A stretch of DNA of 64,000 nucleotides from Pedobacter suwonensis. GTDB taxonomy: Bacteria > Bacteroidota > Bacteroidia > Sphingobacteriales > Sphingobacteriaceae. Below the pieces are notes generated by a model. That model saw only the letters and a program-made list of their open reading frames with translations, made no database searches and was not told the DNA's origin. Below, piece after piece: positions 1 to 8,561 of this stretch; the stretch's first letter is position 1; each line of letters begins with the position of its first letter. Location: NCBI RefSeq assembly GCF_900111825.1, contig NZ_FOJM01000017.1, positions 1-64,000 of the forward strand, in the 5' to 3' direction. Position numbers and translations under genes: made by a program.

Positions 1-229
1 GCAAAAGTAGGAAAAATCCGTAAAACACCAAAGGATATTTATTAAATGCTGTTCATCTCAGCCTAAGTAAATGGTTTTCAACGGGAAATATTTTTTGCCA
101 GGCCAAAACAATTATGCCTTTTGCCTGTTTGACACCGTCTTGAACAGTTCTAGGATCTGATAAGGTCCGGTAGCCAGGACGACAAAAAGATCCTTCGGCT
201 ACGCTCAGGATGGCAGATCTGACGCTAAA

Positions 230-273
230 CTTCCGAAGTTTCCCCTGCGCCAAACCACTTGAAACTTCGGAAG
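230..273. repeat. Perfect 13-bp inverted repeat
   Basis: CTTCCGAAGTTTC at 230-242 is the exact reverse complement of GAAACTTCGGAAG at 261-273, with an 18-base loop. No T-run follows, so it is not an obvious terminator. It lies directly beside the dispersed element at 286-343. Confidence 0.75.
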
Positions 274-285
274 AAACTGCCCACC

Positions 286-343
286 TAAACCCGATAGCAG
301 CGGAAAACCCGCAGCGCAGCGAGGATTTGGAGCAAATAGCGGG
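286..343 (+). repeat. Dispersed structured repeat, copy 1
   Basis: It begins TAAACCCGATAGCAGCGG and ends GGAGCAAATAGCGGG. The same conserved ends recur at 5138-5192, 20450-20533, 50261-50384, 53797-53887 and 62783-62846 with different central sequences. Outer bases CCCG and CGGG can pair. Confidence 0.6.
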
Positions 344-469
344 AACATGCTTATATAGTACCACTGACCCTGCTTTGCTAATAAACAATAGCACAATAAG
401 TGAATAATTGAATTATCGGGATATTAAACAATAATTAATACTTTTACCACGTAATAAACATCCTTATTA

Positions 470-1435
470 ATGAAAATTGCGCTTAAAACATACTTACCGC
501 TGCTCTTTATCTTTATGGCAAAGCTTAGCCAGGCCCAGAATTACAAAAATGAACTCGTGGTTATTACAGAGAATGACGCTTACATAGATATTACGAGCGA
601 TAAATATTACACTAATGGTTTTTTTATTAAATACAGGCATGCCCTAGATGGCAACAACCTTAAAACCGGACGTAGTAAGGAAGTTATTGGTTTCGAATTG
701 GGACAGAAAATATACAATCCTTATTATAGTTTTGCTCCGAACCCGGCCCTGCACGACCGTCCTTTTACGGCCTATCTTTATGGTGAGGCTAATTACAGCA
801 GATTCTATCAAAACAAACAACTCTTAAAGGTTTCGGCACAGGTTGGCCTAACAGGAAAGGATGCCCTAGGCGAAGAATTCCAGAAAACTTACCATAAACT
901 CGTTGGCCAGAATCAAATTGCCGGCTGGGAATATGGACTAAATAGCGAACCCACGCTTAATCTTGGTATTGAATACAACAAACGCCTGCTGGCTACACCT
1001 AATGAAATATTTGATGTTACAGGAACTGCTTCGGCAGCTGCGGGCAATGTAATAACGAAAGCAAATGTTGGCGCATTACTCAGATTAGGAAAATTTAATG
1101 AAATGGATGGCTCAGCTGCATTTAACAGTTTGATAAGCAATCATCATAAAAATCATGCTAAACGTAAATATGAACTTTTCCTTTCGGTGGCACCACAGCT
1201 ACACGCAATAGCCTATGATTCGAGCCTTCAGGGCGGCTTGTTCCTGAACGATAAGGGTCCGGTTACCTTCAAGCCGAAGCCCATGGTTTTTACCACGCAG
1301 GTGGGCCTAACTTTTAGCATCGCGCGCTGGACAGCCAATTATACCGCTACCTTTACTTCAAACGAGGTTCAACATAGCGCCAAAGGCTATCGTTATGCCT
1401 TTTATAGTCTTGCTTACCGTTTTAGTAAAAACTAA
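470..1435 (+). CDS. LpxR-like lipid A deacylase, outer membrane (DUF2219)
   Basis: LpxR-family outer-membrane barrel enzymes remove the 3'-acyloxyacyl group of lipid A. The 321-residue protein has a signal peptide ending about AQA/Q (residues 1-23). The family signature follows: END at 34-36, SDKYYTNG at 43-50, DRPFTAYLYG at 96-105, and LGEEFQ...YH with His142, matching the Asn-Asp and His active-site positions of LpxR. It ends in an aromatic-rich strand (AYRFSKN). Its TAA overlaps the ATG of the next gene by one base, so the two are probably translated together. Enzyme activity is inferred from family motifs; substrate position on this organism's lipid A is unknown. Confidence 0.85.
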   Translation: MKIALKTYLPLLFIFMAKLSQAQNYKNELVVITENDAYIDITSDKYYTNGFFIKYRHALDGNNLKTGRSKEVIGFELGQKIYNPYYSFAPNPALHDRPFTAYLYGEANYSRFYQNKQLLKVSAQVGLTGKDALGEEFQKTYHKLVGQNQIAGWEYGLNSEPTLNLGIEYNKRLLATPNEIFDVTGTASAAAGNVITKANVGALLRLGKFNEMDGSAAFNSLISNHHKNHAKRKYELFLSVAPQLHAIAYDSSLQGGLFLNDKGPVTFKPKPMVFTTQVGLTFSIARWTANYTATFTSNEVQHSAKGYRYAFYSLAYRFSKN

Positions 1436-2547
1436 TGAAAAAACAGCTACTCTTATTGTTGATTTTAGTCACCATAGGCTATTCATTTGCCAGGGCTCAG
1501 ATCGGCCCAGAAAATCGTTCTATTATTTTTAAGCCCATATTTGGTACACATATCAATAACGATCAGGGACATTTGTTTCAGGATCAGATTACAGGTTTAG
1601 ACGCGGCTTATTTTAAGGATATTAGCCAGAACAGTGATAAATGGATTGGATTCAGCGGGGCAAAATCTTACGGAATTGGCTTTGTTTTTAGGAATTTAAG
1701 TAAACTGAAAGGCACAAAAGATACATCGGCCAATGCCTTTGGGCAAATATATGGCTTAGTGGCCCAGATGGACTTTCAATTATTCAAAACCGGAAGAGCC
1801 AGATTTAACTTCACACCTGGTGTGGGCCTGGGTTACACAAACAAGTATTATTATAATAATACTAAAAACAGGTTTTTGGGAAGTGCGGTTAACGAAATCA
1901 TTAAAGCAGATTTAGGTATGGAGCTGGCAGTCAGTAAGTACTTTGATTTATTGGCTGGTTTCGGTTTTCTACATGCATCAAACGGAGGGGCTACTGTTCC
2001 CAATGGCGGATTGAATACCGGGAATGTTTACATCGGGCTTAAACTCAACAATCCAAAAACATTAACTGAGGAAAGGAAAAGCACCTACACAACCTTACAG
2101 CGTAATTCGATTGAACTTAGTGTAGGTTTGGGCGCGAGGGGCGTATTTGAGAACAGAAATAAAAGCCTGTACAAAAGCGGGTTATATGCAGGTTATAACT
2201 TTTATTTGAATGATGTAATGTCGCTTAAGGCGGGTGCCGATGCAGTTTATTATTATACTACTTTCGATCCCAACAACTATGGTAATACATTTCAAAACTA
2301 TGGCACTTCATATGATCAATGGCGAACCGGCATCAGTATAGGTGCTGACATTAACCTATGGCGGGTAACCGTTGCGGGACAGATCGGTAAATACATCCAT
2401 TTCAATAGATTGATGGATAAAGCAACCTGGTATTGGACCTTTGGCCCAACTTTCAACATCACCCCACATTTGGGTTTACAGGCCAAAACCTATATGCATT
2501 TTGCCCAGGCCGATTTCGTAAACTGGGGTGTAGTTTATAAATTTTAA
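1435..2547 (+). CDS. PagL-like acyloxyacyl hydrolase (lipid A 3-O-deacylase family)
   Basis: The 370-residue protein has a signal peptide (residues 1-22, ...FARA/Q). The PagL catalytic signature HxSNG lies at His180-Ser182-Asn183, followed by PNGGLN at 189-194. In Pseudomonas PagL the third catalytic residue is Glu, 14 residues after the His; here that place is Asn194. The protein is about twice the length of PagL. Residues 220-370 form a second beta-rich part ending in Phe (VVYKF), typical of outer-membrane barrels. It is coupled to the LpxR-like gene through a TAATG overlap. Lipid A deacylation at position 3 is the family role; the Asn replacement makes activity less certain. Confidence 0.8.
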   Translation: MKKQLLLLLILVTIGYSFARAQIGPENRSIIFKPIFGTHINNDQGHLFQDQITGLDAAYFKDISQNSDKWIGFSGAKSYGIGFVFRNLSKLKGTKDTSANAFGQIYGLVAQMDFQLFKTGRARFNFTPGVGLGYTNKYYYNNTKNRFLGSAVNEIIKADLGMELAVSKYFDLLAGFGFLHASNGGATVPNGGLNTGNVYIGLKLNNPKTLTEERKSTYTTLQRNSIELSVGLGARGVFENRNKSLYKSGLYAGYNFYLNDVMSLKAGADAVYYYTTFDPNNYGNTFQNYGTSYDQWRTGISIGADINLWRVTVAGQIGKYIHFNRLMDKATWYWTFGPTFNITPHLGLQAKTYMHFAQADFVNWGVVYKF

Positions 2548-2903
2548 TATTGCCCTGTGCTAAGCAAAACCAAGGTGCAGGCTTCAACAGGTTCTATACC
2601 GTGCAAGTCTAATAATTTCTCCAATTCATAATTTTCGGTACCCGGATTGAAGATCACCCTTTTTGGTTTTGTAGATAAAATATAATCGTGGTATTGTGGC
2701 TGCAAAGCCGGACCGATGTATAAGGTGATGGTATCAATATCCTGATGGATTTCTCCAGGCTTTTCGATTTCAACACCTGCTACTTCCCCTTTCTTTATCC
2801 CAACATTAACAATGTCATGATTGAAACGCTTGAGCATATGGGCTGCCTTGTATGCATACCTGGATGGATCTGGCGATGCGCCGATAATTAAAGTCTTTTT
2901 CAT
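2544..2903 (-). CDS. CoA-binding protein (CoA_binding_2 family)
   Basis: This 119-residue single-domain Rossmann-like protein has an N-terminal KTLIIGASPDPSRYAYKA nucleotide-binding loop (residues 3-20) and the family's NPGTEN motif near residue 86. Such proteins resemble the CoA-binding domain of succinyl-CoA synthetase, but their physiological role is not well known. It ends convergently with the PagL-like gene, overlapping it by four bases. The DinB gene lies just upstream on the same strand with a 34-base gap, so the two may be co-transcribed. Confidence 0.8.
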   Translation of the reverse strand: MKKTLIIGASPDPSRYAYKAAHMLKRFNHDIVNVGIKKGEVAGVEIEKPGEIHQDIDTITLYIGPALQPQYHDYILSTKPKRVIFNPGTENYELEKLLDLHGIEPVEACTLVLLSTGQY

Positions 2904-2937
2904 AACAAATGATTACAGAGATGAAGGATTACACAGC

Positions 2938-3405
2938 CTAAAATTTCGATAATAAAGCAATTTGGCCGGAGTGATAGGCATGGTGCTGTGCCAGTCCACT
3001 TACAAGTTCCGCATGGGTTACCCCGGTGCCAAGCGCGGGATTTCGTTCGTTTTTTACATCCTCATTCCACTGGCTGTCTTTTAAACTTTCGCAAAGGCGG
3101 ATCAGCTCTTCGTTGGCGATCTTAAAATCAAAAATAATGCGTTCCCAGGCCTGGGCTGTGCGCTCTTCGGGTTCAGGCCAGTCACCCCTTTCAGGTTCAG
3201 CAGCTGGTTTGCCTATCAGTCTGGAAGAAACTTCTTCCGTCCATGCGGTTAAATGCAGGGCGATTTCAGCAATAGAATGCGCACCCGGAACAAAATGGCT
3301 AAACGCGCTTTCTGGATTAACATTATTGAGCGTTTGCATCACATGGTTACCATGCCAGGCATCGCCATTAAAAGCTTTTTTTATTTCGTTCGTAATAGTA
3401 AACAT
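2938..3405 (-). CDS. DinB-family protein
   Basis: A 155-residue four-helix protein of the DinB/YfiT-like superfamily. The metal-binding histidines are expected from H45-type (AEIALHLTAW) and the C-terminal QHHAYHSGQIALL, which is the superfamily's typical HxxxH end. These proteins are putative metal-dependent enzymes, often thiol transferases, but no substrate can be named here. A second, divergent DinB-like gene is at 35782-36228. The gene lies 34 bases upstream of the CoA-binding protein gene. Confidence 0.8.
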   Translation of the reverse strand: MFTITNEIKKAFNGDAWHGNHVMQTLNNVNPESAFSHFVPGAHSIAEIALHLTAWTEEVSSRLIGKPAAEPERGDWPEPEERTAQAWERIIFDFKIANEELIRLCESLKDSQWNEDVKNERNPALGTGVTHAELVSGLAQHHAYHSGQIALLSKF

Positions 3406-3439
3406 ACCCGGATAACAATTGGTACACGGTAAAAGTTTG

Positions 3440-4981
3440 TTAAGATGCGCTCAATATTGCATTTGCACAGTTAATTCCATCAATTGCTGCCGAGACAATC
3501 CCACCGGCATAACCCGCTCCTTCTGCACAAGGATATAAACCTTTTACCTGAGGATGCTGATAGGTTTCTTTATCTCTCGGAATCCTGACCGGTGAGGATG
3601 TCCTGCTTTCTACCCCAACCAGAATGGCTTCGTTTGTGTAATATCCTCTAATTTTTTTTCCAAACAGGGGCAATGCCGCACGCAGACTATCAGATACGAA
3701 ATTGGGCAGGATATTATCCAGCATCGAACTTTTGGTACCAGGCAGATAGGAGTTTTTTGGCAGATCGATTGATAATTTATTGTTCACAAAGTCGACCATT
3801 CGCTGTGCAGGAGCCACCAAATTACCGCCGCCGGCTTCAAAAGCGGCTTTTTCGATTTCAGACTGAAAATTTAACATTCTCAACGGATCATAACCCTGAA
3901 CATCGTTTAATGTGATCTGAACCACAGTTCCGGAATTGGCGAAGGGATTATTCCGTTTAGATGGCGACCAGCCGTTAACCACAATCTCATTTTCGCCGGT
4001 GGAACAAGGTGCAATGATTCCTCCGGGACACATGCAAAAAGAAAATACGCCACGTGTACCAACCTGCTCAACCAAACTGTAATAAGCTGGCGGCAAAAAT
4101 TCAGAGCGGATATCGCAATGGTATTGAGCCGAATCAATAATTGCCTGAGGATGTTCAATCCGGACACCTAACGCAAATGGTTTTGCTTCAATTAGGATAT
4201 TTTTACTGTTCAATAATTCGTACACATCTCTTGCAGAATGACCTGTTGCCAAAATAATATCATCAGCGAACAACTTTTCTTCAAAATTTATCTCAACGCC
4301 TTTTACTTTTCCAAATTCGATCAAAATATCAGTCATCCTGCTATCGAACATCACTTCACCGCCGGCATTTAAGATCGTATCTTTTATAGATGTAATGATA
4401 TGGGGAAGTTTATTTGTACCAATATGTGGACGGGCATCGATCGCAATATCGGCTTCTGCCCCATGGTTTACAAAAACCTGCAGTACTTTATTGATGTCGC
4501 CACGTTTATTAGAGCGTGTATATAGCTTACCGTCAGAATAGGTTCCGGCACCACCTTCGCCATAACAGTAATTAGATTCGGTGTTAACCAAACCCTGCTT
4601 ATTTATGGCCGCCAAATCTCTACGCCGCTGTTTAACATCTTTTCCTCTTTCGACAATAATGGGTTTTAATCCATTTTCGATGCATTGCAGTGCAGCAAAC
4701 AAACCCGCCGGACCAGCACCGATAATAATGACAGGTTTGGCTTCGCTTACGTTGGGATAGTTGATGTGATAAACTTCGGGAACTGCTTCTTCATCTACAA
4801 AAACCCTTACCTGTAAACGAAAAATCACCTTTCTTGAACGGGCATCAATCGATCTTTTTAGAATTTCATAGCCTTTTATCCTCGTTTCAGAAAGTTTTAA
4901 ACCGGCCGCAAGTTTCTGTTTAATAACTTCAGTCTGCTCAACCTGATCAGGGAGCAAAGTAATTTCGATGTCTTTTTGCAT
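3440..4981 (-). CDS. FAD-dependent dehydrogenase-like protein (COG2509 type)
   Basis: The 513-residue protein has about 85 residues of N-terminal domain, then a dinucleotide-binding fold, PVIIIGAGPAGLFAALQC, at about residues 83-100. A second conserved stretch, CYGEGGAGTYSDGKLYTR, follows near residue 138, and the C-terminal GAGYAGGIVSAAIDG FAD motif lies close to the end. This is the layout of the uncharacterised FAD-dependent dehydrogenase family found across bacteria. The reaction is not known. A TATCTTTG promoter-like box lies 31 bases upstream of the ATG. The gene stands alone on the minus strand. Confidence 0.85.
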   Translation of the reverse strand: MQKDIEITLLPDQVEQTEVIKQKLAAGLKLSETRIKGYEILKRSIDARSRKVIFRLQVRVFVDEEAVPEVYHINYPNVSEAKPVIIIGAGPAGLFAALQCIENGLKPIIVERGKDVKQRRRDLAAINKQGLVNTESNYCYGEGGAGTYSDGKLYTRSNKRGDINKVLQVFVNHGAEADIAIDARPHIGTNKLPHIITSIKDTILNAGGEVMFDSRMTDILIEFGKVKGVEINFEEKLFADDIILATGHSARDVYELLNSKNILIEAKPFALGVRIEHPQAIIDSAQYHCDIRSEFLPPAYYSLVEQVGTRGVFSFCMCPGGIIAPCSTGENEIVVNGWSPSKRNNPFANSGTVVQITLNDVQGYDPLRMLNFQSEIEKAAFEAGGGNLVAPAQRMVDFVNNKLSIDLPKNSYLPGTKSSMLDNILPNFVSDSLRAALPLFGKKIRGYYTNEAILVGVESRTSSPVRIPRDKETYQHPQVKGLYPCAEGAGYAGGIVSAAIDGINCANAILSAS

Positions 4982-5011
4982 AAATAAGTCAGGTTTTTAT
5001 CCTGAACAGTA

Positions 5012-5019
5012 CAAAGATA
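5012..5019 (-). promoter_or_regulatory. -7 box (TATCTTTG) for the FAD-dependent protein gene
   Basis: On the minus strand this reads TATCTTTG, an exact match to the Bacteroidota TAnnTTTG -7 element, 30 bases before the ATG at 4981. I found no clear TTG at -33. Confidence 0.5.
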
Positions 5020-5103
5020 AACATCTGGAAAGAATATTCGTTGATTTCCAGAATGCACCCTGAAATTTATTTGCTGAGTAATGCGTAATTTTTCCCTTTT
5101 CAT

Positions 5104-5442
5104 AAACGCAGTTTCAGTATTCCACAGGTCAGTTTCTCCCCGCTCTACCTCCTGCCCCTGTAAAGGCCGTGGGCATCCTGCGATCTGGTTTAGGTGGGTT
5201 ATTTTCTGCTAATATTTAGGTTTTCCGTGCTACAGGTCTAATTTTTAGCATTGATCGCTCGATAAAAACCGCTAAATTGAATATTAATTTCTTAAAAAAG
5301 AGCCAATACGGTAGGCGAGTTCGGGCAGAGTGCTTGCCAACCTGTCATATAAACATACAAAGTGTAACAAAGGCATGCAATTTGATATCTAATTCGTAAA
5401 TTGACCATCAATCAATTCTATTAAAAAGACAAAACCATAAAA
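5104..5442. other. Intergenic region before lemA
   Basis: It holds a diverged copy of the dispersed TAAACC element (5138-5192) and an AT-rich leader before lemA. No convincing small gene or hairpin terminator was seen. Confidence 0.5.
5138..5192 (-). repeat. Dispersed structured repeat, diverged copy 2
   Basis: Read on the minus strand it begins TAAACCAGATCGCAGG and ends GGAGGTAGAGCGGGG, resembling copy 1 (286-343). The centre differs. This is the least certain of the six copies. Confidence 0.4.
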
Positions 5443-6024
5443 ATGAAAAGATTAATATTTGGATTTTTAGCTGCAGTTATTGCGGTGAGTACTTTAAGTT
5501 CATGCGGTTATAACAGCATGGTTAAACTCGACGAGAACGTTAAATCGAAATGGGGAACGGTGCAAACCCAGTACCAACGAAGAGCGGATTTGATTCCGAA
5601 CCTGGTAGCAACTGTAAAAGGAGCTGCTAAATTTGAGCAGGGAACACTAACTGCAGTAACGGAAGCACGTGCAAAAGCAACACAGATGACGGTTAAAGCT
5701 GATGAACTAACTCCTGAGAATATCCAGAAATACCAGGCTGCTCAGGGACAATTGAGTCAGGCACTGGGTAAATTATTATCGATTACTGAAAGTTACCCTG
5801 AATTAAGGGCTACACAACAGTTCAGCGATTTATCTGCACAGTTAGAGAGTACCGAAAACAGAATTACTGTTGCCCGTAAAGATTTTAATGATGCAGTGCA
5901 GGAATACAATGGAAAAATCAGGTCTTTCCCTACCAATTTAACAGCCGGGATGTTCGGATTTAAACCTAAAGGATATTTTGAGGCTGATGCTTCTGCCAAA
6001 GATGCACCTAAAGTAGAATTTTAA
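5443..6024 (+). CDS. lemA: LemA family protein
   Basis: This 193-residue protein is predicted to be a lipoprotein: the signal has the lipobox LSSC with Cys21. The LemA helical core follows, with the hallmark WGTVQTQYQRRADLIPNLV at residues 37-55 and VARKDFNDAVQEYN near residue 143. LemA proteins are envelope proteins of unclear function that are often encoded with TPM-domain proteins. Here two TPM genes follow on the same strand at 6109 and 6556, forming the usual lemA-TPM-TPM set. The expected N-terminal membrane helix is replaced by a lipid anchor. Confidence 0.93.
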   Translation: MKRLIFGFLAAVIAVSTLSSCGYNSMVKLDENVKSKWGTVQTQYQRRADLIPNLVATVKGAAKFEQGTLTAVTEARAKATQMTVKADELTPENIQKYQAAQGQLSQALGKLLSITESYPELRATQQFSDLSAQLESTENRITVARKDFNDAVQEYNGKIRSFPTNLTAGMFGFKPKGYFEADASAKDAPKVEF

Positions 6025-6108
6025 TATTCCCGACACCAAATACCAGGGTAGTGAATGTTTATGAATTGAACATTTATTACCCTTTTTACTTCATATAAAA
6101 ATAAGTAC

Positions 6109-6552
6109 ATGTCGTTATTTTCAGATATTGAACAAGAAAAAATAGCAAATGCGATTTCCGATGCAGAAAGGGCAACCTCCGGAGAAATTAGAATCGCTAT
6201 TGATAAACATTGCGCAGGCGATCCATACGAAAAAGCCACCGAATATTTTGCTAAACTGGATATGGATAAAACTGCAAAAAGAAATGGCGTGCTGATTTAT
6301 CTGGCACATGCTGATCATAAATTTGCCATTATCGGCGATGTTGGCATTCACAAAGTAGTACCTGACAACTTTTGGGAAACGACTAAAATTGCCATGACAG
6401 CGCATTTTGCAAAAGGTAATCTGGCTGATGGTATTATTGCAGGTGTAGCATTGGCTGGAGAAAAGTTAGCCTTGTTCTTCCCTCCGCAAAAAGGTGATAT
6501 CAATGAATTACCGAACGATATTGTTTTTATGGATAACCTTGAAAACAAATAA
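6109..6552 (+). CDS. TPM-domain protein without signal peptide
   Basis: A 147-residue protein with a TPM fold (ATSGEIRIAIDKH near residues 21-33; FAIIGDVGIHKVVPDNFW near 67-84). It lacks a signal peptide and membrane helix, so the domain is predicted to face the cytoplasm, in contrast to the next gene. TPM domains are phosphatase-like folds; some bind calcium or act in photosystem repair, but no activity can be assigned here. It is the middle gene of a lemA-TPM-TPM operon, 84 bases after lemA and 3 bases before the next gene. Confidence 0.88.
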   Translation: MSLFSDIEQEKIANAISDAERATSGEIRIAIDKHCAGDPYEKATEYFAKLDMDKTAKRNGVLIYLAHADHKFAIIGDVGIHKVVPDNFWETTKIAMTAHFAKGNLADGIIAGVALAGEKLALFFPPQKGDINELPNDIVFMDNLENK

Positions 6553-6555
6553 GAG

Positions 6556-7326
6556 ATGAAGAAAATATTCCTTTTATCATTATTCAGTTTATTATTTGCT
6601 TTTGCTTTTGCGCAGGATTTTCCGGAAAAGCCTGGTACTTTGGTTAACGATTATGCCAATGTATTATCGGCCGATCAGAAACAGGAACTCGAAAATAAAC
6701 TGGTAACCTTTAACGATTCGTCTTCTACACAGATTGCTGTTGCTATTTTAAAATCGGTAGGCGATTATGATATTAATGAGTATGCTGTAGAACTGGGCCG
6801 AAAATGGGGCGTTGGACAAAGCGGCAAAAACAATGGTATTATGATCGTGGTGGCAGTTGGCGACCGAAAAATCTCTATACAAACCGGTTACGGCCTTGAA
6901 GGCGCCTTACCCGATATTTATGCCAAGCGTATTATTGATAATGATATTAAACCCAATTTTAGAGCAGGAAATTATTATGCAGGCTTAGATGAGGCTACTA
7001 CATCCATTATAAAATATACCAGAGGAGAATATAAAAATGATAATCCGAAAGCTTCTTCAAAGAAAGGCGGCTCAGGTAGCATTGCCATTATTATCATTAT
7101 TGTAATTGTGATTATCATCATCATGAGAAAAGGTGGTGGAGGCGGAAGCGAAGTTATCGGCGGACGAGGAGCATCTAACGCGCTTTTCTGGGCGATGTTA
7201 TTTGGAAGTGGCGGTGGCCGTAGCAGTGGTGGCTGGGGAGGCGGTTCTTCCGGTGGCGGAGGCGGCGGATTCGGTGGTTTTGGAGGAGGCAGTTTTGGTG
7301 GAGGGGGCAGCAGCGGAAGCTGGTAG
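6556..7326 (+). CDS. TPM-domain membrane protein with Gly/Ser-rich tail (YgcG-like)
   Basis: The 256-residue protein has a signal peptide (residues 1-19, ending AFA/Q). A TPM domain follows (about 20-160) with YGLEGALPD near 116-124. A transmembrane helix rich in Ile/Val lies at about 174-190. The C-terminal tail is almost entirely Gly and Ser. This is the YgcG-type layout: an extracytoplasmic TPM domain anchored to the membrane with a flexible tail. The gene ends the lemA operon and is followed at once by a heptamer tandem repeat (7331-7395). Confidence 0.9.
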   Translation: MKKIFLLSLFSLLFAFAFAQDFPEKPGTLVNDYANVLSADQKQELENKLVTFNDSSSTQIAVAILKSVGDYDINEYAVELGRKWGVGQSGKNNGIMIVVAVGDRKISIQTGYGLEGALPDIYAKRIIDNDIKPNFRAGNYYAGLDEATTSIIKYTRGEYKNDNPKASSKKGGSGSIAIIIIIVIVIIIIMRKGGGGGSEVIGGRGASNALFWAMLFGSGGGRSSGGWGGGSSGGGGGGFGGFGGGSFGGGGSSGSW

Positions 7327-7329
7327 CTT

Positions 7330-7395
<66 letters not shown>

Positions 7396-7469
7396 ATTGG
7401 AAAAGGTTTTGTTTTGAGCGTTACAGAACATTTTAATTTTCCAACAAAATAACATTTCAACTTACATCC

Positions 7470-7859
7470 ATGTACCGAAGAGATTTAATTACAGCTGAAA
7501 TACAGAAACTGGCCCAGGTTTTAGCCCGCATCATGGGACTCAAATTAGAGGGTAAATTAGCTGAAGCCGATCGACTTTTCGAAGAAACTATGGAAAGTGG
7601 TTTTCAATTGCCGAAAGAAATTTTAGAAAATAAAGATCTGTCTGTTTTTGAAAATTGGCTCGTGGCAAGCAATCTTCCTCCCGAAAAACTTGATTCGTTA
7701 AGCGAATTTTTATATTATGAGTTAGGCATAAGTCAAGAGCGTAACCAGACTGTTGCGCCAAAACTTAATTTTGTATATCAATACCTGTCGGATGAACATA
7801 AGATTGTACATTTGGTAAACCTGCACCGTCAGAAAACAATACAACAATACCTGCGCTAA
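7470..7859 (+). CDS. Small conserved hypothetical protein, mostly helical
   Basis: A 129-residue soluble protein that starts MYRRDLITAEIQKLAQVLAR. It is rich in charged and leucine residues consistent with a bundle of helices, and has no signal peptide or membrane segment. The opening resembles small DUF6483-type proteins, but I cannot confirm this. The same-strand neighbour is a Nudix hydrolase 43 bases downstream. Function unknown. Confidence 0.75.
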   Translation: MYRRDLITAEIQKLAQVLARIMGLKLEGKLAEADRLFEETMESGFQLPKEILENKDLSVFENWLVASNLPPEKLDSLSEFLYYELGISQERNQTVAPKLNFVYQYLSDEHKIVHLVNLHRQKTIQQYLR

Positions 7860-7902
7860 ACGCCAGCGCATGGCGCCAAACAAAATAAACAACATAAATT
7901 AA

Positions 7903-8454
7903 ATGATTATAGAAAAGTGGCAGAAAATTGCCTCTAAATATTTAGTACGTGAACAATGGGCTACCTTGCGCGTTGATGAAGTGAAACTTCCGGGTGGCGT
8001 AATAAAGGATGATTATTACGTTTTAGAATACCCAAATTGGGTAAATGCCATTGCGTTAACAGAAGAAGGAAAAATAATTATGGTACGCCAGTACCGCCAT
8101 GCAGCCGATATAGTTTCCCTGGAAGTTCCAGGTGGCGTGATTGATGGTGACGAAGATCCGGAGTTTGCAGTAAAGCGTGAGCTGCTGGAAGAGACAGGTT
8201 ACAGTTTTAAAAGCTGTAAATTTATTGTCGAACTTTATCCCAATCCTGCAACATCGAACAACCGAACATTTACCTATTTTTTAACAGGTGGTATCAAAAC
8301 CCATGAACAGCATTTAGATGAACACGAAATTTTAAATGTTGAAGAGTATACTGTTGATGAAGTAAAGCAACTGATTAATGAAAACAAAATAGCTCAGGCC
8401 TTACATGTTGCAGCTTTGTTTTATGGGTTCCAGGAAATAGCCAAGGGTTTGTAA
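7903..8454 (+). CDS. Nudix hydrolase (ADP-ribose pyrophosphatase-like)
   Basis: The 183-residue protein carries an exact Nudix box, GX5EX7REUXEEXGU, from Gly84-like (GVIDGDEDPEFAVKREL then LEETGY), with the metal-binding glutamates in REXXEE. The sequence before and after (VRQYRHAADIVSLEVPGG; ELYPNPATSN) resembles ADP-ribose pyrophosphatases of the NudF/YffH type, which split ADP-ribose into AMP and ribose-5-phosphate. The substrate is inferred from family resemblance. A bidirectional hairpin terminator separates it from the convergent dnaA gene. Confidence 0.88.
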   Translation: MIIEKWQKIASKYLVREQWATLRVDEVKLPGGVIKDDYYVLEYPNWVNAIALTEEGKIIMVRQYRHAADIVSLEVPGGVIDGDEDPEFAVKRELLEETGYSFKSCKFIVELYPNPATSNNRTFTYFLTGGIKTHEQHLDEHEILNVEEYTVDEVKQLINENKIAQALHVAALFYGFQEIAKGL

Positions 8455-8500
8455 AATCTGAGACAGGCCCCTTATTCCCATCTCAAAAATTACAGGTAAA

Positions 8501-8535
8501 AAAAGCAGCCAGATGCTAAACGTCTGGCTGCTTTT
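8501..8535. terminator. Bidirectional intrinsic terminator between the Nudix gene and dnaA
   Basis: AAAAGCAGCCAGA (8501-8513) and TCTGGCTGCTTTT (8523-8535) are perfect 13-base complements around a 9-base loop, giving a T-run on both strands. It sits between two convergent genes. Confidence 0.9.
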
Positions 8536-8561
8536 ATTATTAGCAATAAGCTCGTAAAAGT

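Larger units (their letters stand above)
1..469. other. Intergenic region rich in repeats, no gene supported
   Basis: No reading frame here looks like a protein; the possible frames run through repeats. Visible elements are a TTCGGCTACGCTCAGGAT-type repeat near 194-211, a perfect 13-base inverted repeat (230-242 and 261-273), and a copy of the dispersed TAAACC...GCGGG element (286-343). The stretch before the lpxR-like gene is AT-rich and probably holds its promoter, but I cannot place it. Confidence 0.6.

Noticed and set aside
53..394. Reverse 113-residue frame at the window start
   Set aside because: It is made of repeats (inverted repeat and dispersed element); no protein-like features.
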